Source: Nocardioides baculatus
Lineage (GTDB): Bacteria; Actinomycetota; Actinomycetes; Propionibacteriales; Nocardioidaceae
Length of the DNA: 64,000 nucleotides
NCBI RefSeq assembly: GCF_016735675.1
Contig: NZ_JAERSG010000002.1
Location: forward strand, 620,001 to 684,000
Direction: 5' to 3'
Shown here in pieces: positions 9,402 to 17,960 of the stretch (position 1 is the first letter of the stretch; each line of letters starts with the position of its first letter). The translations under genes and the position numbers were made by a program. Below the pieces are notes generated by a model. That model was given only the letters and a program-made list of their open reading frames with translations. It made no database searches and was not told the origin of the DNA.

Positions 9402-9917
9402 TCAGAGCCCGTCCTCGCGGCGCTTGAGCTCCTTGCGCTCCTTCTTCTCGATCCGCTTCACGTGCTCCTCGATGATGTCGCGCTTGTTGACCTGCACGCG
9501 CACGAGGTTCATGAAGGCGAAGCCCATCGGAAAGAGCGGCCACGGGAACTCGCCGAACATCGTCACGGCCCAGATCGTCCACAGCAGCGCAGACAGGCCG
9601 ATCAGGCCGACGAACGCCTCGCGGCGGTCGCTCTGCCACTTCCGGACGGCCTGCTCCTGCAAGGAGCTCGGGCTCGACTGCGGCTCGCGGGCGACCGGGA
9701 GGTCGTCGACGAGGGGGAGCAGGTCGCCGAGCGTCCGGCTCGTCATCGCGGCCTCCACGCGCTCGTCGTACTCGCTGCGGGTGAGGCGTCCCTCCGCGAA
9801 GGCGTCGGCCAGGACGGTCTCGATCACGGCGCGGTCGCGGTCGGACGCGCGCATCGTCGTGTTCGCGGGGATGCGCGGGTCGTGGTCGAACTGCTTCCAC
9901 ACCTCCATGCCTGGCAC
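9402..9917 (-). CDS. DUF1707 and 2TM domain membrane protein
   Basis: The 171-residue protein has an N-terminal DUF1707-type SHOCT-like module (MRASDRDRAVIETVLADAF, RLTRSEYDERVEAAM, GDLLPLVDDLP) at about 22-74. A linker leads to a two-helix membrane hairpin at about 100-140. A strongly charged tail follows (IEEHVKRIEKKERKELKRRED). DUF1707 proteins are common in actinobacteria and are thought to be oligomerisation or regulatory modules; their function is unknown. Starts at 9917 or 9908 are both possible. A perfect 15-bp hairpin separates it from the upstream gene on the same strand. Confidence 0.8.
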   Translation of the reverse strand: MPGMEVWKQFDHDPRIPANTTMRASDRDRAVIETVLADAFAEGRLTRSEYDERVEAAMTSRTLGDLLPLVDDLPVAREPQSSPSSLQEQAVRKWQSDRREAFVGLIGLSALLWTIWAVTMFGEFPWPLFPMGFAFMNLVRVQVNKRDIIEEHVKRIEKKERKELKRREDGL

Positions 9918-9940
9918 GTCGCCAGCATAGGCACGGCACG

Positions 9941-9974
9941 CCGACGGCGGACGGGCAAGCCCGTCCGCCGTCGG
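9941..9974 (-). terminator. Perfect 15-bp stem-loop terminator
   Basis: CCGACGGCGGACGGG (9941-9955) is the exact reverse complement of 9960-9974, with a 4-nt CAAG loop. It sits 27 bp past the stop of the secreted protein gene at 10001 and before the start of the DUF1707 gene, so it most likely ends the former transcript. No T run is present. Confidence 0.8.
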
Positions 9975-10000
9975 TGAGTCCTACCGGTGAAAGGTGCCGG

Positions 10001-10966
10001 TCAGGGGCAGCTGCTCGTGGTGCTGGCCTGGGCGGCGGCAAGCGCGGCCTGGGCGTTGGTCAGCGCGGTCGTCGCGGTCGCGGCCTTGGCCCGGGCCCGC
10101 TTGAGGGCCTTCTTGGCCTTCTTGACCTTCTTCTTCAGCTTCTTGATCTTCTTCTCGGGGGCGTCAGCCTTGCGGGCCTTCTTGAGCTTCTTCTTCGCCT
10201 TCTTCAGCACCTTCTTCGCGGTGGTCACCGTCTGGTTGGCAGCCGTCAGCGTCGACGTCGCGCTCGTGACCGTGGCCTGCGCCGAGGTCGCGGACGCCTG
10301 GGCGGTGGTGCATGCGGTCGACGCGTTGTCGGTGAAGGCCACCGAGTCGATGCCGACGTACAGGCCGTTGCGCTGCGTGTCCTTGACGTAGTAGCGGAAG
10401 GCGACGCAGCCCGAGACGTTGGTCGTGCTGAGACCCGTGAGTGGCAGGTTGTACTGCGTCCACACCGTGGGGTAGCCGTTGACGACCTGGTCCGGGTTGA
10501 TCGCCCCCAGCAGCGTCGTGAAGTCGCCGACGCCGTCCGTCGTCGTGCCCGGGTTGCAGGAGCCGTTGGTCGACATCCGGACCTCGATGCGGTCCGGGTA
10601 CGTGCTGCCCTCGACCCGCGTCCAGAAGTTGAGGGCGTCGGTGCTCGACAGGGACGTCTGCTGAGGGCTGATCAGCCACGCGCTGGCGTCCGGGAAGCCA
10701 GCCTCGTACGAGACACCGATGTAGGAGTTCTCCGCACCACTCTGGGCCGGGAAGTTGGCCGGGTCGCCCTGCTGCCACGAGGTCGCAGCGACGGGCTGGT
10801 CGGGGTTGCTGAGGTTGACGACCTTCCACGAGGTGAGGGCGGCCACGTTGTCGAACCCCTCGGTGTAGCTCGCGGCCTGGGCAGGAGTGGTGGTCGTGAC
10901 GGCGAGCGCGCCCGCCACCAGGCCGAAGACGGCGAGGCGTGACGTGCGTCGGAACATGGACTTCAA
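10001..10966 (-). CDS. Secreted choice-of-anchor-type protein with Lys-rich helical tail
   Basis: The 321-residue exported protein has a signal peptide (about 1-31, ending PAQA-A). A beta-sandwich domain of the choice-of-anchor J/MAM-like type follows (YTEGFDNVAAL, SWQQGDPANFPAQ, ENSYIGVSYEAG, WLISPQ) to about residue 215. An Ala/Thr linker leads to an extremely basic helix of repeated KKAKKKLKKARK units (about 250-295). The last part is Ala/Thr-rich and ends SCP. The ATG at 10957 lies 14 nt from the GGGGAG box; the TTG at 10966 lies 5 nt from it, so TTG is preferred. The role is unknown; the tail could bind anionic wall polymers or DNA. Confidence 0.75.
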   Translation of the reverse strand: MKSMFRRTSRLAVFGLVAGALAVTTTTPAQAASYTEGFDNVAALTSWKVVNLSNPDQPVAATSWQQGDPANFPAQSGAENSYIGVSYEAGFPDASAWLISPQQTSLSSTDALNFWTRVEGSTYPDRIEVRMSTNGSCNPGTTTDGVGDFTTLLGAINPDQVVNGYPTVWTQYNLPLTGLSTTNVSGCVAFRYYVKDTQRNGLYVGIDSVAFTDNASTACTTAQASATSAQATVTSATSTLTAANQTVTTAKKVLKKAKKKLKKARKADAPEKKIKKLKKKVKKAKKALKRARAKAATATTALTNAQAALAAAQASTTSSCP

Positions 10967-11124
10967 GGAGACTCCCCATGAATCAGTGCGCCGACCCCCT
11001 GCCGACGCGATGTCGCGAACCTAGGCACTCAGGCGCGCAATCGCAGGGCTTTCGCCGAAAAGGGGACAGAACGAGACCCCCTGGGGTGAGTTCCGGTCAC
11101 CACGGCGTCGCTACGGTCGCCCGC

Positions 11125-11700
11125 ATGAGCACCTCGAGCACCCCCATCGACCTCGGCCGTCCCGTTCAGGGCGACGTCATCGACCTGATCCTCGACGACC
11201 ACCGCCGCTTCGAGTCCCTGATGCGCCAGCTGCGCGACAGCACGTCCGACCGGGACGCAGTACGCAAGGCACTGGCCGCGCTGCACGTCGCGCATGCGGA
11301 GGCCGAGGAGCGGCACGTCTACCCCAAGCTGCGGCGCAAGGACGCGATCACCGAGCACGAGGCCGAGCACGGCGAGGAGGAGCACGCCGAGGGCCACGAG
11401 GCGATGCTCAAGGTGCTCGAGCTCAAGGGCACCGACACCCAGGCGTTCGACGACGCCGTCGAGGAGCTGGCGACGGCGCTCAACCACCACCTCACCGAGG
11501 AGGAGCTGACCATCCTCAATCCGGCCCGCGAGGAGGTCGGCGAACAGGTCCGCGCCGAGCTCGGGATCGCCTTCGCGACCGAGCGCAACAAGCAGCTCGA
11601 CGACGACTGCGGCGCCATCGACAACGTACGACGGATCGTGGAGGCTGCCGAGAAGGAAGGTCTCCTCGACGACGACGAGGACGAGGAGTCCGAGGACTGA
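11125..11700 (+). CDS. Hemerythrin HHE-domain protein
   Basis: The 191-residue helical protein has the His/Glu pattern of a diiron hemerythrin-like domain: DLILDDHRRFESLM, HVAHAEAEERHVYPKL, HEAEHGEEEHAEGHEAML and LNHHLTEEELTIL. Actinobacterial members are linked to redox, NO or peroxide handling. The C-terminus is a strongly acidic tail (DDDEDEESED). The ATG at 11125 follows a 158-bp gap that holds no recognisable gene. It may be co-transcribed with the MmcQ-type gene 15 bp downstream. Confidence 0.85.
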   Translation: MSTSSTPIDLGRPVQGDVIDLILDDHRRFESLMRQLRDSTSDRDAVRKALAALHVAHAEAEERHVYPKLRRKDAITEHEAEHGEEEHAEGHEAMLKVLELKGTDTQAFDDAVEELATALNHHLTEEELTILNPAREEVGEQVRAELGIAFATERNKQLDDDCGAIDNVRRIVEAAEKEGLLDDDEDEESED

Positions 11701-11715
11701 CCCCGAGGGGGCACC

Positions 11716-12072
11716 GTGGACGTCACGCAGGTGCACGAGCTGTGCGCGGCGCTCCCCGGTGCTTGGCCGGACAACCCGTGGGACCACGAGCACCCGGTCT
11801 TCAAGGTCGGGCCGGGGGAGCGCGGCAAGATCTTCGCCCTCCTCGGCGCGACGACGGTCGGCGTGAAGGCCGGCGCCACCCGCGACGTGGCCGACGAGTG
11901 GCTGCACCGCTACCCCGACGACGCGAGCGTGATGGCCTACATCGGCCGCTCGGGCTGGAACGACCTCGCCCTGGGCGGGGCGATCCCCGACGACGAGCTG
12001 GTCGAGGCGGTCGAGGAGTCCTACCGCATGGTCGTCGCCAGGCTGCCGAAGAAGGACCGCCCCGACGCCTAG
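11716..12072 (+). CDS. MmcQ/YjbR family protein
   Basis: 118-residue protein of the MmcQ/YjbR double-wing fold (CyaY-like). The hallmark residues are visible: VHELCAALPGAWPDNPW near the N-terminus, VFKVGPGERGKIFALL in the middle and SGWNDLALGGAIPDDELVEAVEESY at the end. The family is presumed to bind DNA but its role is unproven. The GTG at 11716 follows GAGGGGGCACC, a good ribosome binding site. The stop overlaps the stop of the convergent channel-like gene by 4 bp. Confidence 0.85.
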   Translation: MDVTQVHELCAALPGAWPDNPWDHEHPVFKVGPGERGKIFALLGATTVGVKAGATRDVADEWLHRYPDDASVMAYIGRSGWNDLALGGAIPDDELVEAVEESYRMVVARLPKKDRPDA

Positions 12073-12716
12073 CGGCGGTGCCGCATCATCGTCAGGCCAA
12101 CCATCCGCGAGACGACCATCGCGACGTAGAAGACGCCGACCATCATCTCGACCATCAGCAGGGCGCGCGCCTGCTCGCCCACGGCCACGATGTCGGACAG
12201 CCCGACGCTGGTGAGCGTCGAGAAGGACAGGTAGAGCAGCTCGAACCACGACCGGTCGAAGCCGTCGGCGTTGACGTAGGAGTCGGGCCACACGACCTGC
12301 ACCGCGGCGTAGAGGTAGGTGAAGCCCCACGCGACCACGGTGAACGCCGCGCCGGTGGCGTAGTACTCGTCCGTGGTGACCACGTCGTCGTGGAAGAGGT
12401 AGCGCAGCATCGCGTAGGAGACGTAGAAGTAGAACGGCGCGTGCAGCAGGCCCGAGACCAGGACGATCGTGCCGTTCTCGTAGAACGTCGCCTCGAGCAG
12501 GGTGAAGACGATCGTCGGTGCCCCGAGGAAGAGCACGACACGGCTCACGTTCGGCGTACGCCGCACGGCGAGGACCGCTGACCCCACGGCGAGCATGCCG
12601 ATGACCCCGAGGACCGCACCGCCGAACCGTGACTCGCCGAGGAACGGGTACGCCAGCACCTGCGCGAGCTGCGCCAGCAGCAGCATCGCCGACGGGTGCG
12701 CGGTGAGGTGCCGCAT
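12069..12716 (-). CDS. Ion channel-like membrane protein (Ion_trans_2 type)
   Basis: 215-residue integral membrane protein with about six hydrophobic helices. Before the last helix, FELLYLSFSTLTSVGLSD resembles the pore helix and selectivity filter of two-TM potassium channels. The canonical TVGYGD is replaced by SVGLSD, so potassium selectivity is doubtful. The region after it, LMVEMMVGVFYVAMVVSRMVGL, matches the inner helix. No RCK or cyclic-nucleotide domain is present. The ATG at 12716 is preferred; an upstream in-frame extension is hydrophilic and unconvincing. It is divergent from the next gene by 76 bp. Confidence 0.7.
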   Translation of the reverse strand: MRHLTAHPSAMLLLAQLAQVLAYPFLGESRFGGAVLGVIGMLAVGSAVLAVRRTPNVSRVVLFLGAPTIVFTLLEATFYENGTIVLVSGLLHAPFYFYVSYAMLRYLFHDDVVTTDEYYATGAAFTVVAWGFTYLYAAVQVVWPDSYVNADGFDRSWFELLYLSFSTLTSVGLSDIVAVGEQARALLMVEMMVGVFYVAMVVSRMVGLTMMRHRR

Positions 12717-12792
12717 GGATGAGGTCACGACAACCCAGTCTAGGGAGGCCGATGAGCGGCGCGGCGGCACTCGGCTCCGCTAGGTTCGCGGC

Positions 12793-13287
12793 GTGGGAGG
12801 ACGCGGCAGCAGGTGGCTGGTGGGCGCGCTCGCGCTCGCGCTGGTCGGCCTGCTGGTCGGGATCGGCGTCGTCGTCGCGGGTCGGGGCTCCACCGACGAG
12901 GAGCTGACGGACGCCCAGCAGGAGGTCGCTCGCGCCGCGCGCACCGAGGCGCTGGCGTTCCTGACCGTCGACCACACCGACATGGAGCCGCTCATCGAGG
13001 CGGTGCTCGCCGGCGCCACCGGCGACTTCAAGGAGGAGTACGACTCCCAGCGCACGAAGCTGACCAAGGAGGCGATCCGCACCGAGGCGACCTCGACCGC
13101 CGAGGTCGTGGCCCTCGGCGTCGGCGACCTCGACGACGACTCGGCCGTCGTCCTGCTCGCGGCCAACAGCACCGTCGCCAACAAGAGGACGGGGAGTGAG
13201 GGGCAGGTCCGCTACTTCCGCCTGCGGCTCGACCTGGTCCGTGAGGGCGACCGGTGGCTCACCAGCAACGTGCGGTTCGTGAGGTGA
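12793..13287 (+). CDS. Mce-associated-like membrane protein
   Basis: 164-residue protein with one N-terminal transmembrane segment (about 8-28). An extracytoplasmic alpha+beta domain of the Mce-associated/Tim44-like type follows (AARTEALAFLTVDHTDM, EEYDSQRTKLTKEAI, YFRLRLDLVREGDRWLTSNVRFV). Such proteins accompany Mce lipid-uptake systems, but no mce genes are in the window. The GTG start at 12793 is the only one that keeps the charged N-terminus before the helix. It lies 4 bp upstream of a gene of the same architecture, so the two form an operon. Confidence 0.65.
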   Translation: MGGRGSRWLVGALALALVGLLVGIGVVVAGRGSTDEELTDAQQEVARAARTEALAFLTVDHTDMEPLIEAVLAGATGDFKEEYDSQRTKLTKEAIRTEATSTAEVVALGVGDLDDDSAVVLLAANSTVANKRTGSEGQVRYFRLRLDLVREGDRWLTSNVRFVR

Positions 13288-13291
13288 CGAC

Positions 13292-13810
13292 GTGACTGCA
13301 CAAGGGGTGTCCCGGGTCCTGGCCGTGCTCGTGGTCGCGGCCGCTGCCGTGCTCGGCTGGATGGTGCGGGGTGCCGACGACAGCGCCGGGCTCACCACCA
13401 CCAGCGCCGAGTCGTCCAGCTCGACGGTGGCCTCGGCCCGCACCAAGGCCGCCGCGCTCGACGTGGCCGGCGAGGCGACGACCCTCGCCTACAGCTACTC
13501 CTGGAAGAGCCTCGGCGAGGACCGCGCCGCGGCGCGAGCGCTGATGACCCGCGACATGCAGCGGCGCTACGACCGCACGATGGCGGGCGTCGGCACCGCG
13601 AGCCGGACCGACCACACCGTCGTCTCGGCCGAGGTCGTCGAGTCGGCGCTGGTGACGGCCACCTCGTCGTACGCCCGGGTGCTGCTCTTCGTGAACCAGA
13701 CCACCGACGGCGACTCGCTCGACGACCCCCTGCTCGACCTCGACCGCGTGCTGGTCACCCTCGTGCGCGACGGGGACGAGTGGCGCCTCGACGACCTCGA
13801 TGCCCTGTGA
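13292..13810 (+). CDS. Mce-associated-like membrane protein (second copy)
   Basis: 172-residue protein with the same plan as its upstream neighbour. It has an N-terminal membrane anchor (about 6-24), a Ser/Thr-rich linker, then a periplasmic domain (TTLAYSYSWKSLGEDRAAARALMTRDM, YARVLLFVNQTT, LVTLVRDGDEWRLDDLDAL). The two share little sequence but the same fold pattern, suggesting old duplication or co-assembly. The GTG at 13292 is 4 nt after the previous stop. The function is unknown. Confidence 0.65.
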   Translation: MTAQGVSRVLAVLVVAAAAVLGWMVRGADDSAGLTTTSAESSSSTVASARTKAAALDVAGEATTLAYSYSWKSLGEDRAAARALMTRDMQRRYDRTMAGVGTASRTDHTVVSAEVVESALVTATSSYARVLLFVNQTTDGDSLDDPLLDLDRVLVTLVRDGDEWRLDDLDAL

Positions 13811-13863
13811 CGACCTCTGTGACGACCCTTGTGGCTTGACCGACCGGACGGAAGGATCGCGGC

Positions 13864-14835
13864 GTGGACGACGTGACGACGGACCTGCTCATCATCGGAG
13901 CAGGCCCGACCGGGCTCTACTCCGCCTACTACGCGGGCTTCCGCGGGATGAGCGTCGCGGTCGTGGACTCGCTGCCGGAGCTCGGCGGCCAGATCACCGC
14001 GATGTACCCCGAGAAGGCAATCCTCGACGTCGCGGGCTTCCCCAGCATCAAGGGACGCGACCTCGTCGAGGGGCTCGTCGCGCAGGCCGCCACCGCGAGC
14101 CCGACGTACCTCCTCGACCGCACCGCCACGACCCTGGAGCACGGGGAAGACTCGGTCACGATCACGCTTGACGACGGCACGCGGGTCACCGCCGGAGCCG
14201 TGCTGATCACCTCGGGCATCGGGAAGTTCAGCCCGCGGCCGCTGCCCGCCGGTGACGACTGGGTGGGACGCGGGATGGAGTTCTTCGTGCCCAGCTTCGC
14301 GCCGTACGCCGGCAAGGACGTGGTCATCGTCGGGGGAGGGGACAGCGCCTTCGACTGGGCGCAGCACCTCGAGCCCGTCGCGAAGTCCGTGACCCTCGTC
14401 CACCGACGCGACGCCTTCCGCGCCCACGAGCGCACCGTCGCGGCGGTGAAGGCCTCGAGCGTCGAGATCGTCACCAACGCGCAGGTCACCGCGCTCCGCG
14501 GCGACGCACACCTCGAGGAGGTGGAGATCAGCGTCGACGGCGAGGAGCCGCGGGTGGTCGAGGCGCAGGCGCTGGTCGCCGCGCTCGGCTTCATCGCCGA
14601 CCTCGGCGCCATCCAGCAGTGGGGCCTGGTCACCGAGAAGCGGCACGTGGTCGTCGACTCGGCGATGCGCACCAACCTCCCGCGGGTCTTCGCGGCCGGC
14701 GACATCACCGACTACCCCGGCAAGGTGCGGCTGATCGCGGTCGGGTTCGGCGAGGCCGCGACGGCGGTCAACAACGCCGCGGTGACGATCGACCCGTCGG
14801 CGCACGTCTTCCCGGGGCACTCGAGCGAGGGATAG
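13864..14835 (+). CDS. Thioredoxin reductase-like ferredoxin-NADP reductase
   Basis: FAD enzyme of the TrxR-like FNR type (Bacillus YumC group) moving electrons between NADPH and ferredoxin. The 323-residue protein has the FAD motif LLIIGAGPTGLYSAYY. The NADP motif is VVIVGGGDSAFDWAQHL. The distal FAD motif is VFAAGDITDYPGKVRLIAVGFGEAA. The redox CxxC of thioredoxin reductases is absent, which separates it from TrxB. The GTG at 13864 is preceded by GGAAGGATCGC. The ferredoxin partner and the client oxidoreductase are not in the window. Confidence 0.9.
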   Translation: MDDVTTDLLIIGAGPTGLYSAYYAGFRGMSVAVVDSLPELGGQITAMYPEKAILDVAGFPSIKGRDLVEGLVAQAATASPTYLLDRTATTLEHGEDSVTITLDDGTRVTAGAVLITSGIGKFSPRPLPAGDDWVGRGMEFFVPSFAPYAGKDVVIVGGGDSAFDWAQHLEPVAKSVTLVHRRDAFRAHERTVAAVKASSVEIVTNAQVTALRGDAHLEEVEISVDGEEPRVVEAQALVAALGFIADLGAIQQWGLVTEKRHVVVDSAMRTNLPRVFAAGDITDYPGKVRLIAVGFGEAATAVNNAAVTIDPSAHVFPGHSSEG

Positions 14836-14873
14836 CGCGCAGGGGCCTACCGACGGGTAGGCATAATGTCCGC

Positions 14874-16136
14874 GTGCGCATCGCCCTGCTGTCCTACCGG
14901 AGCAAGCCGCACTGCGGTGGCCAGGGCGTCTACGTCCGACACCTCAGTCGCGAGCTCGTCCGCCTCGGCCACGAGGTCGAGGTCTTCTCCGGCCAGCCCT
15001 ACCCCGACCTCGACGAGGGCGTGGTGCTGACGAAGGTGCCGAGCCTCGACCTCTACCGCGAGCCCGACCCGTTCCGGGTGCCGCACGTGCGCGAGTTCCG
15101 CGACCGGATCGACGTCGAGGAGTTCCTCACGATGTGCACGGCCGGGTTCCCCGAGCCGAAGACCTTCGGCTCGCGGATCGCGCGGCTGATGAAGGAGCGC
15201 GCCGGCGACTTCGACATCGCCCACGACAACCAGGTGCTGGCCCCGGGGGTCATGGAGCTCGAGGAGCTCGGCCTGCCGGTGATCGCCACGATCCACCACC
15301 CGATCACGATGGACCGCCAGATCGACCTCCAGACCGCGCCGACCTGGCGCAAGCGGCTGACCCTGCGTCGGTGGTACGGCTTCCTGCGGATGCAGACCAA
15401 GGTCGCCCGGCGGGTCCGCACGGTGCTGACCCCGTCGGAGTCGTCGCGCCGCGACGTGGCCCGCGACTTCGGGGTCGACCCCGAGCGGATGCGGACGATC
15501 CTCCTCGGGGTCGACGACGTCTTCGCGCCGCCCACTGCGCCGCGCGTGCCCGGCCGGATCCTCGCCATGGCCAGCGCCGACGCCCCGATGAAGGGCATCG
15601 CCACGCTCCTGGAGGCCTTCGCCAAGCTGAGCGTCGAGCGCGACGTCTCGCTCGTGCTGGTGACCCGCCCCGAGCCCGGCGGGCGCACCGAGCGGCTGAT
15701 CGACCAGCTCGGCATCGCCGACAAGGTCACCTTCGTCAACGGTGTCAGTGACGCCGAGCTCGTCGAGGTGATGGGCTCGGCCGAGGTGGCGTGCGTGCCC
15801 TCGCTCTACGAGGGCTTCTCGCTCCCGACCGCCGAGCTGATGGCCTGCGCCACCCCGCTCGTCGTGTCGCGGGCCGGCGCGATCCCGGAGGTCGTCGGCG
15901 ACGACGGCGTCTGCGCCGACCTGGTGACCCCGGGCGACGTCGGCGAGCTGGTGACGGCGATCGCCGCGCTGCTCGACGACCCCCGACGCCGTACGACGAT
16001 GGGTGCGGCCGGACGCGCCCGCGTCGAGGAGCTGTTCAGCTGGCGCGCGGTGGCCGAGGCCACCGCAGCGGCCTACGAGGAGACCATCGCCGACTACCGG
16101 CGGGAGAGCCAGGAGGCCAGCCGTGCTGACCGTTGA
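14874..16136 (+). CDS. GT4-type glycosyltransferase
   Basis: 420-residue GT-B glycosyltransferase. The N-terminal acceptor domain starts RIALLSYRSKPHCGGQGVYV with the glycine loop. The C-terminal donor domain holds LAMASADAPMKGIATLLEAF and ends in the GT4 motif PSLYEGFSLPTAELMACATP (E-x7-E). It is probably retaining; the donor and acceptor are unknown. The GTG at 14874 is the best start just before the first strand. It overlaps the methyltransferase gene by 14 bp and leads a translationally coupled three-gene unit. The target may be a lipid or polyprenol-linked small molecule, by inference from neighbours only. Confidence 0.85.
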   Translation: MRIALLSYRSKPHCGGQGVYVRHLSRELVRLGHEVEVFSGQPYPDLDEGVVLTKVPSLDLYREPDPFRVPHVREFRDRIDVEEFLTMCTAGFPEPKTFGSRIARLMKERAGDFDIAHDNQVLAPGVMELEELGLPVIATIHHPITMDRQIDLQTAPTWRKRLTLRRWYGFLRMQTKVARRVRTVLTPSESSRRDVARDFGVDPERMRTILLGVDDVFAPPTAPRVPGRILAMASADAPMKGIATLLEAFAKLSVERDVSLVLVTRPEPGGRTERLIDQLGIADKVTFVNGVSDAELVEVMGSAEVACVPSLYEGFSLPTAELMACATPLVVSRAGAIPEVVGDDGVCADLVTPGDVGELVTAIAALLDDPRRRTTMGAAGRARVEELFSWRAVAEATAAAYEETIADYRRESQEASRADR

Positions 16137-16866
16137 CTTCGACCGGCTCGGGCTGCGCCCGGGCGACCGCGTGCTCGACATGGGCTGCGGCGCGGGCCGG
16201 CACGCGTTCGAGATGTACAAGCGCGGCGCCGACGTCATCGCCTTCGACCAGGACGCCGACGAGCTCGCGACCGTGCGCGAGTGGTTCGCCGCGATGCGCG
16301 AGGCGGGGGAGGTGCCCGCCGGCGCCGACGCCGACGTCAAGGAGGGAGACGCGCTGGCGCTCCCCTTCGCCGACGGCGAGTTCGACCGCATCGTGTGCGC
16401 CGAGGTGCTCGAGCACATCCACGCCGACGTCGACGCCATCAAGGAGCTCGTCCGGGTGCTGCGCCCGGGCGGCACGCTCGCGGTCTCGGTGCCGCGGTGG
16501 CTGCCGGAGGTCGTCAACTGGAAGCTGTCCGACGACTACCACAACGCCGAGGGCGGCCACATCCGCATCTACACGGCCGAGGAGCTCGTCGACAAGGTCA
16601 CCAAGTCGGGCCGGCCCAACGACGGCACCCCCGGTGACGCGATGGTCCTCACCGGCAAGGGCTACGCCCACGGCCTGCACACGCCCTACTGGTGGATCAA
16701 GTGCGCGGTCGGCGTCAACGACGAGGACCACCCGCTCGCCAAGGCGTACCACAAGCTCCTGGTCTGGGAGATCATGAAGAACCCGCGCTCGCTGCGCGCG
16801 GCCGGCAAGGTGCTGGACCCGATGATCGGGAAGAGCCTGGTGCTCTACTTCCGGAAGCCTTCATGA
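16123..16866 (+). CDS. Class I SAM-dependent methyltransferase
   Basis: 247-residue methyltransferase with motif I VLDMGCGAGRHAFEMYKRG, the acidic motif II end IAFDQDADEL and the post-motif EVLEHIHADVDAIKEL. It is a type-11/25 domain likely acting on a small molecule. The C-terminal extension with HGLHTPYWWIKCAVG and HKLLVWEIMKNP is family-specific. The GTG at 16123 has AGGAGG 6 nt upstream inside the preceding gene and overlaps it by 14 bp, so the proteins should be made in step. The substrate is unknown. Confidence 0.85.
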   Translation: MLTVDFDRLGLRPGDRVLDMGCGAGRHAFEMYKRGADVIAFDQDADELATVREWFAAMREAGEVPAGADADVKEGDALALPFADGEFDRIVCAEVLEHIHADVDAIKELVRVLRPGGTLAVSVPRWLPEVVNWKLSDDYHNAEGGHIRIYTAEELVDKVTKSGRPNDGTPGDAMVLTGKGYAHGLHTPYWWIKCAVGVNDEDHPLAKAYHKLLVWEIMKNPRSLRAAGKVLDPMIGKSLVLYFRKPS

Positions 16867-17960
16867 CGCTCTCCCGGGCGCAGGTCGAGCAGACCGCCGC
16901 CTCGATCGAGGCCGTGCAGGAGCCGTCCGGCGCGATCCCGTGGTCGGTCGGCGAGCACACCGACGTCTGGAACCACCTCGAGTCGGCCATGGGCCTGATG
17001 GTCGGCGGCCGTCGCGAGGCCGCCGAGCGCGCCTTCGCGTGGGCGCGCGCGACGCAGCGCCCCGACGGCTCGTGGCCGATGAAGATCGTCGCCGGCGAGG
17101 TCGAGGACCACTCCGGCGAGTCCAACATGTCGGCCTACGTCGCCGTCGCCACGTGGCACCACTGGCTGGTCGCGCGCGACGAGGACTTCGTCCGCCTCAT
17201 GTGGCCGACCGTCCGGCGCGCGCTCGACTGGGTCGTGTCGCTCCAGCTGCCGTTCGGCGGCGTCGCGTGGTCCCAGGAGTGGCGCGACGGTGCGCCCGCC
17301 TCGGTCAACGAGGACGCCCTGCTCGCCGGCTCGTCGAGCATCCACCACTCGCTGCGCGCCGGGGTCGCACTGGCCGAGCTGGTGGGGGAGCCGCAGATCG
17401 AGTGGGAGCTCGCCGGTGGTCGGCTCGGGCACGCGCTGCGCGAGCACCGCGGCCTGTTCCTGGACAAGTCGACCTTCTCGATGGACTGGTACTACCCGGT
17501 CCTGGGTGGTGCTGTCCGCGGCGACGCGGCCCGCGCGCTCATCGAGGAGCGCTGGGACACCTTCGTGGTGCCGGGCCTGGGCATCCGTTGCGTCTCGACC
17601 AACCCGTGGGTGACCGGCGCCGAGACCTGCGAGCTGGTGCTGGCGCTCGAGGCGATCGGCGACCGCGACCGCGCCGCGCAGCTGCTCGCCGACATGCAGC
17701 ACCTGCGCACCGACGCCGGCTCCTACTGGACCGGCTACGTGTTCCCCACGGACGTCGACGAGGTGGGCGTGAACTGGCCGGGGGAGCAGACGACCTACAC
17801 GGCAGCCGCCGTCATCCTGGCCGTCGACGCGCTGACGGACGGGACCGCCGGCGCCGACATCATGCGCGGCACCACCCTCGCACCTGACTTCGCGGAGATC
17901 GCGCTCGAGTGCGGCTGCGCCTCAGAGGACGTCGCCGGCCTCGCCCGCCGTACGGCGTAG
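16863..17960 (+). CDS. Alpha-toroid protein, prenyltransferase/glycosidase-like
   Basis: 365-residue protein whose helix pairs resemble the (alpha/alpha) toroid of terpenoid cyclases, protein prenyltransferase subunits and six-hairpin glycosidases. Repeats include QEPSGAIPWSVGEHTD, RATQRPDGSWPMKI, NMSAYVAVATWHHWL and NWPGEQTTYTAAAVILAVDAL. The QRPDGSW segment resembles a QW-type repeat. No DCTAE or DxDD box is seen, so cyclase chemistry is unsupported. It starts at an ATGA overlap with the methyltransferase. Database-style names such as prenyltransferase would be tentative. Confidence 0.6.
   Translation: MTLSRAQVEQTAASIEAVQEPSGAIPWSVGEHTDVWNHLESAMGLMVGGRREAAERAFAWARATQRPDGSWPMKIVAGEVEDHSGESNMSAYVAVATWHHWLVARDEDFVRLMWPTVRRALDWVVSLQLPFGGVAWSQEWRDGAPASVNEDALLAGSSSIHHSLRAGVALAELVGEPQIEWELAGGRLGHALREHRGLFLDKSTFSMDWYYPVLGGAVRGDAARALIEERWDTFVVPGLGIRCVSTNPWVTGAETCELVLALEAIGDRDRAAQLLADMQHLRTDAGSYWTGYVFPTDVDEVGVNWPGEQTTYTAAAVILAVDALTDGTAGADIMRGTTLAPDFAEIALECGCASEDVAGLARRTA

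Noticed and set aside
10085..10220. AAG/CTT-rich tract that looks like a microsatellite
   Set aside because: It encodes the Lys-rich helix of the secreted protein; periodicity follows codons and units are not identical.
16863..17960. Squalene-hopene or other terpene cyclase
   Set aside because: Only one weak QW-like repeat is seen, and no DxDD or DCTAE acid motif.
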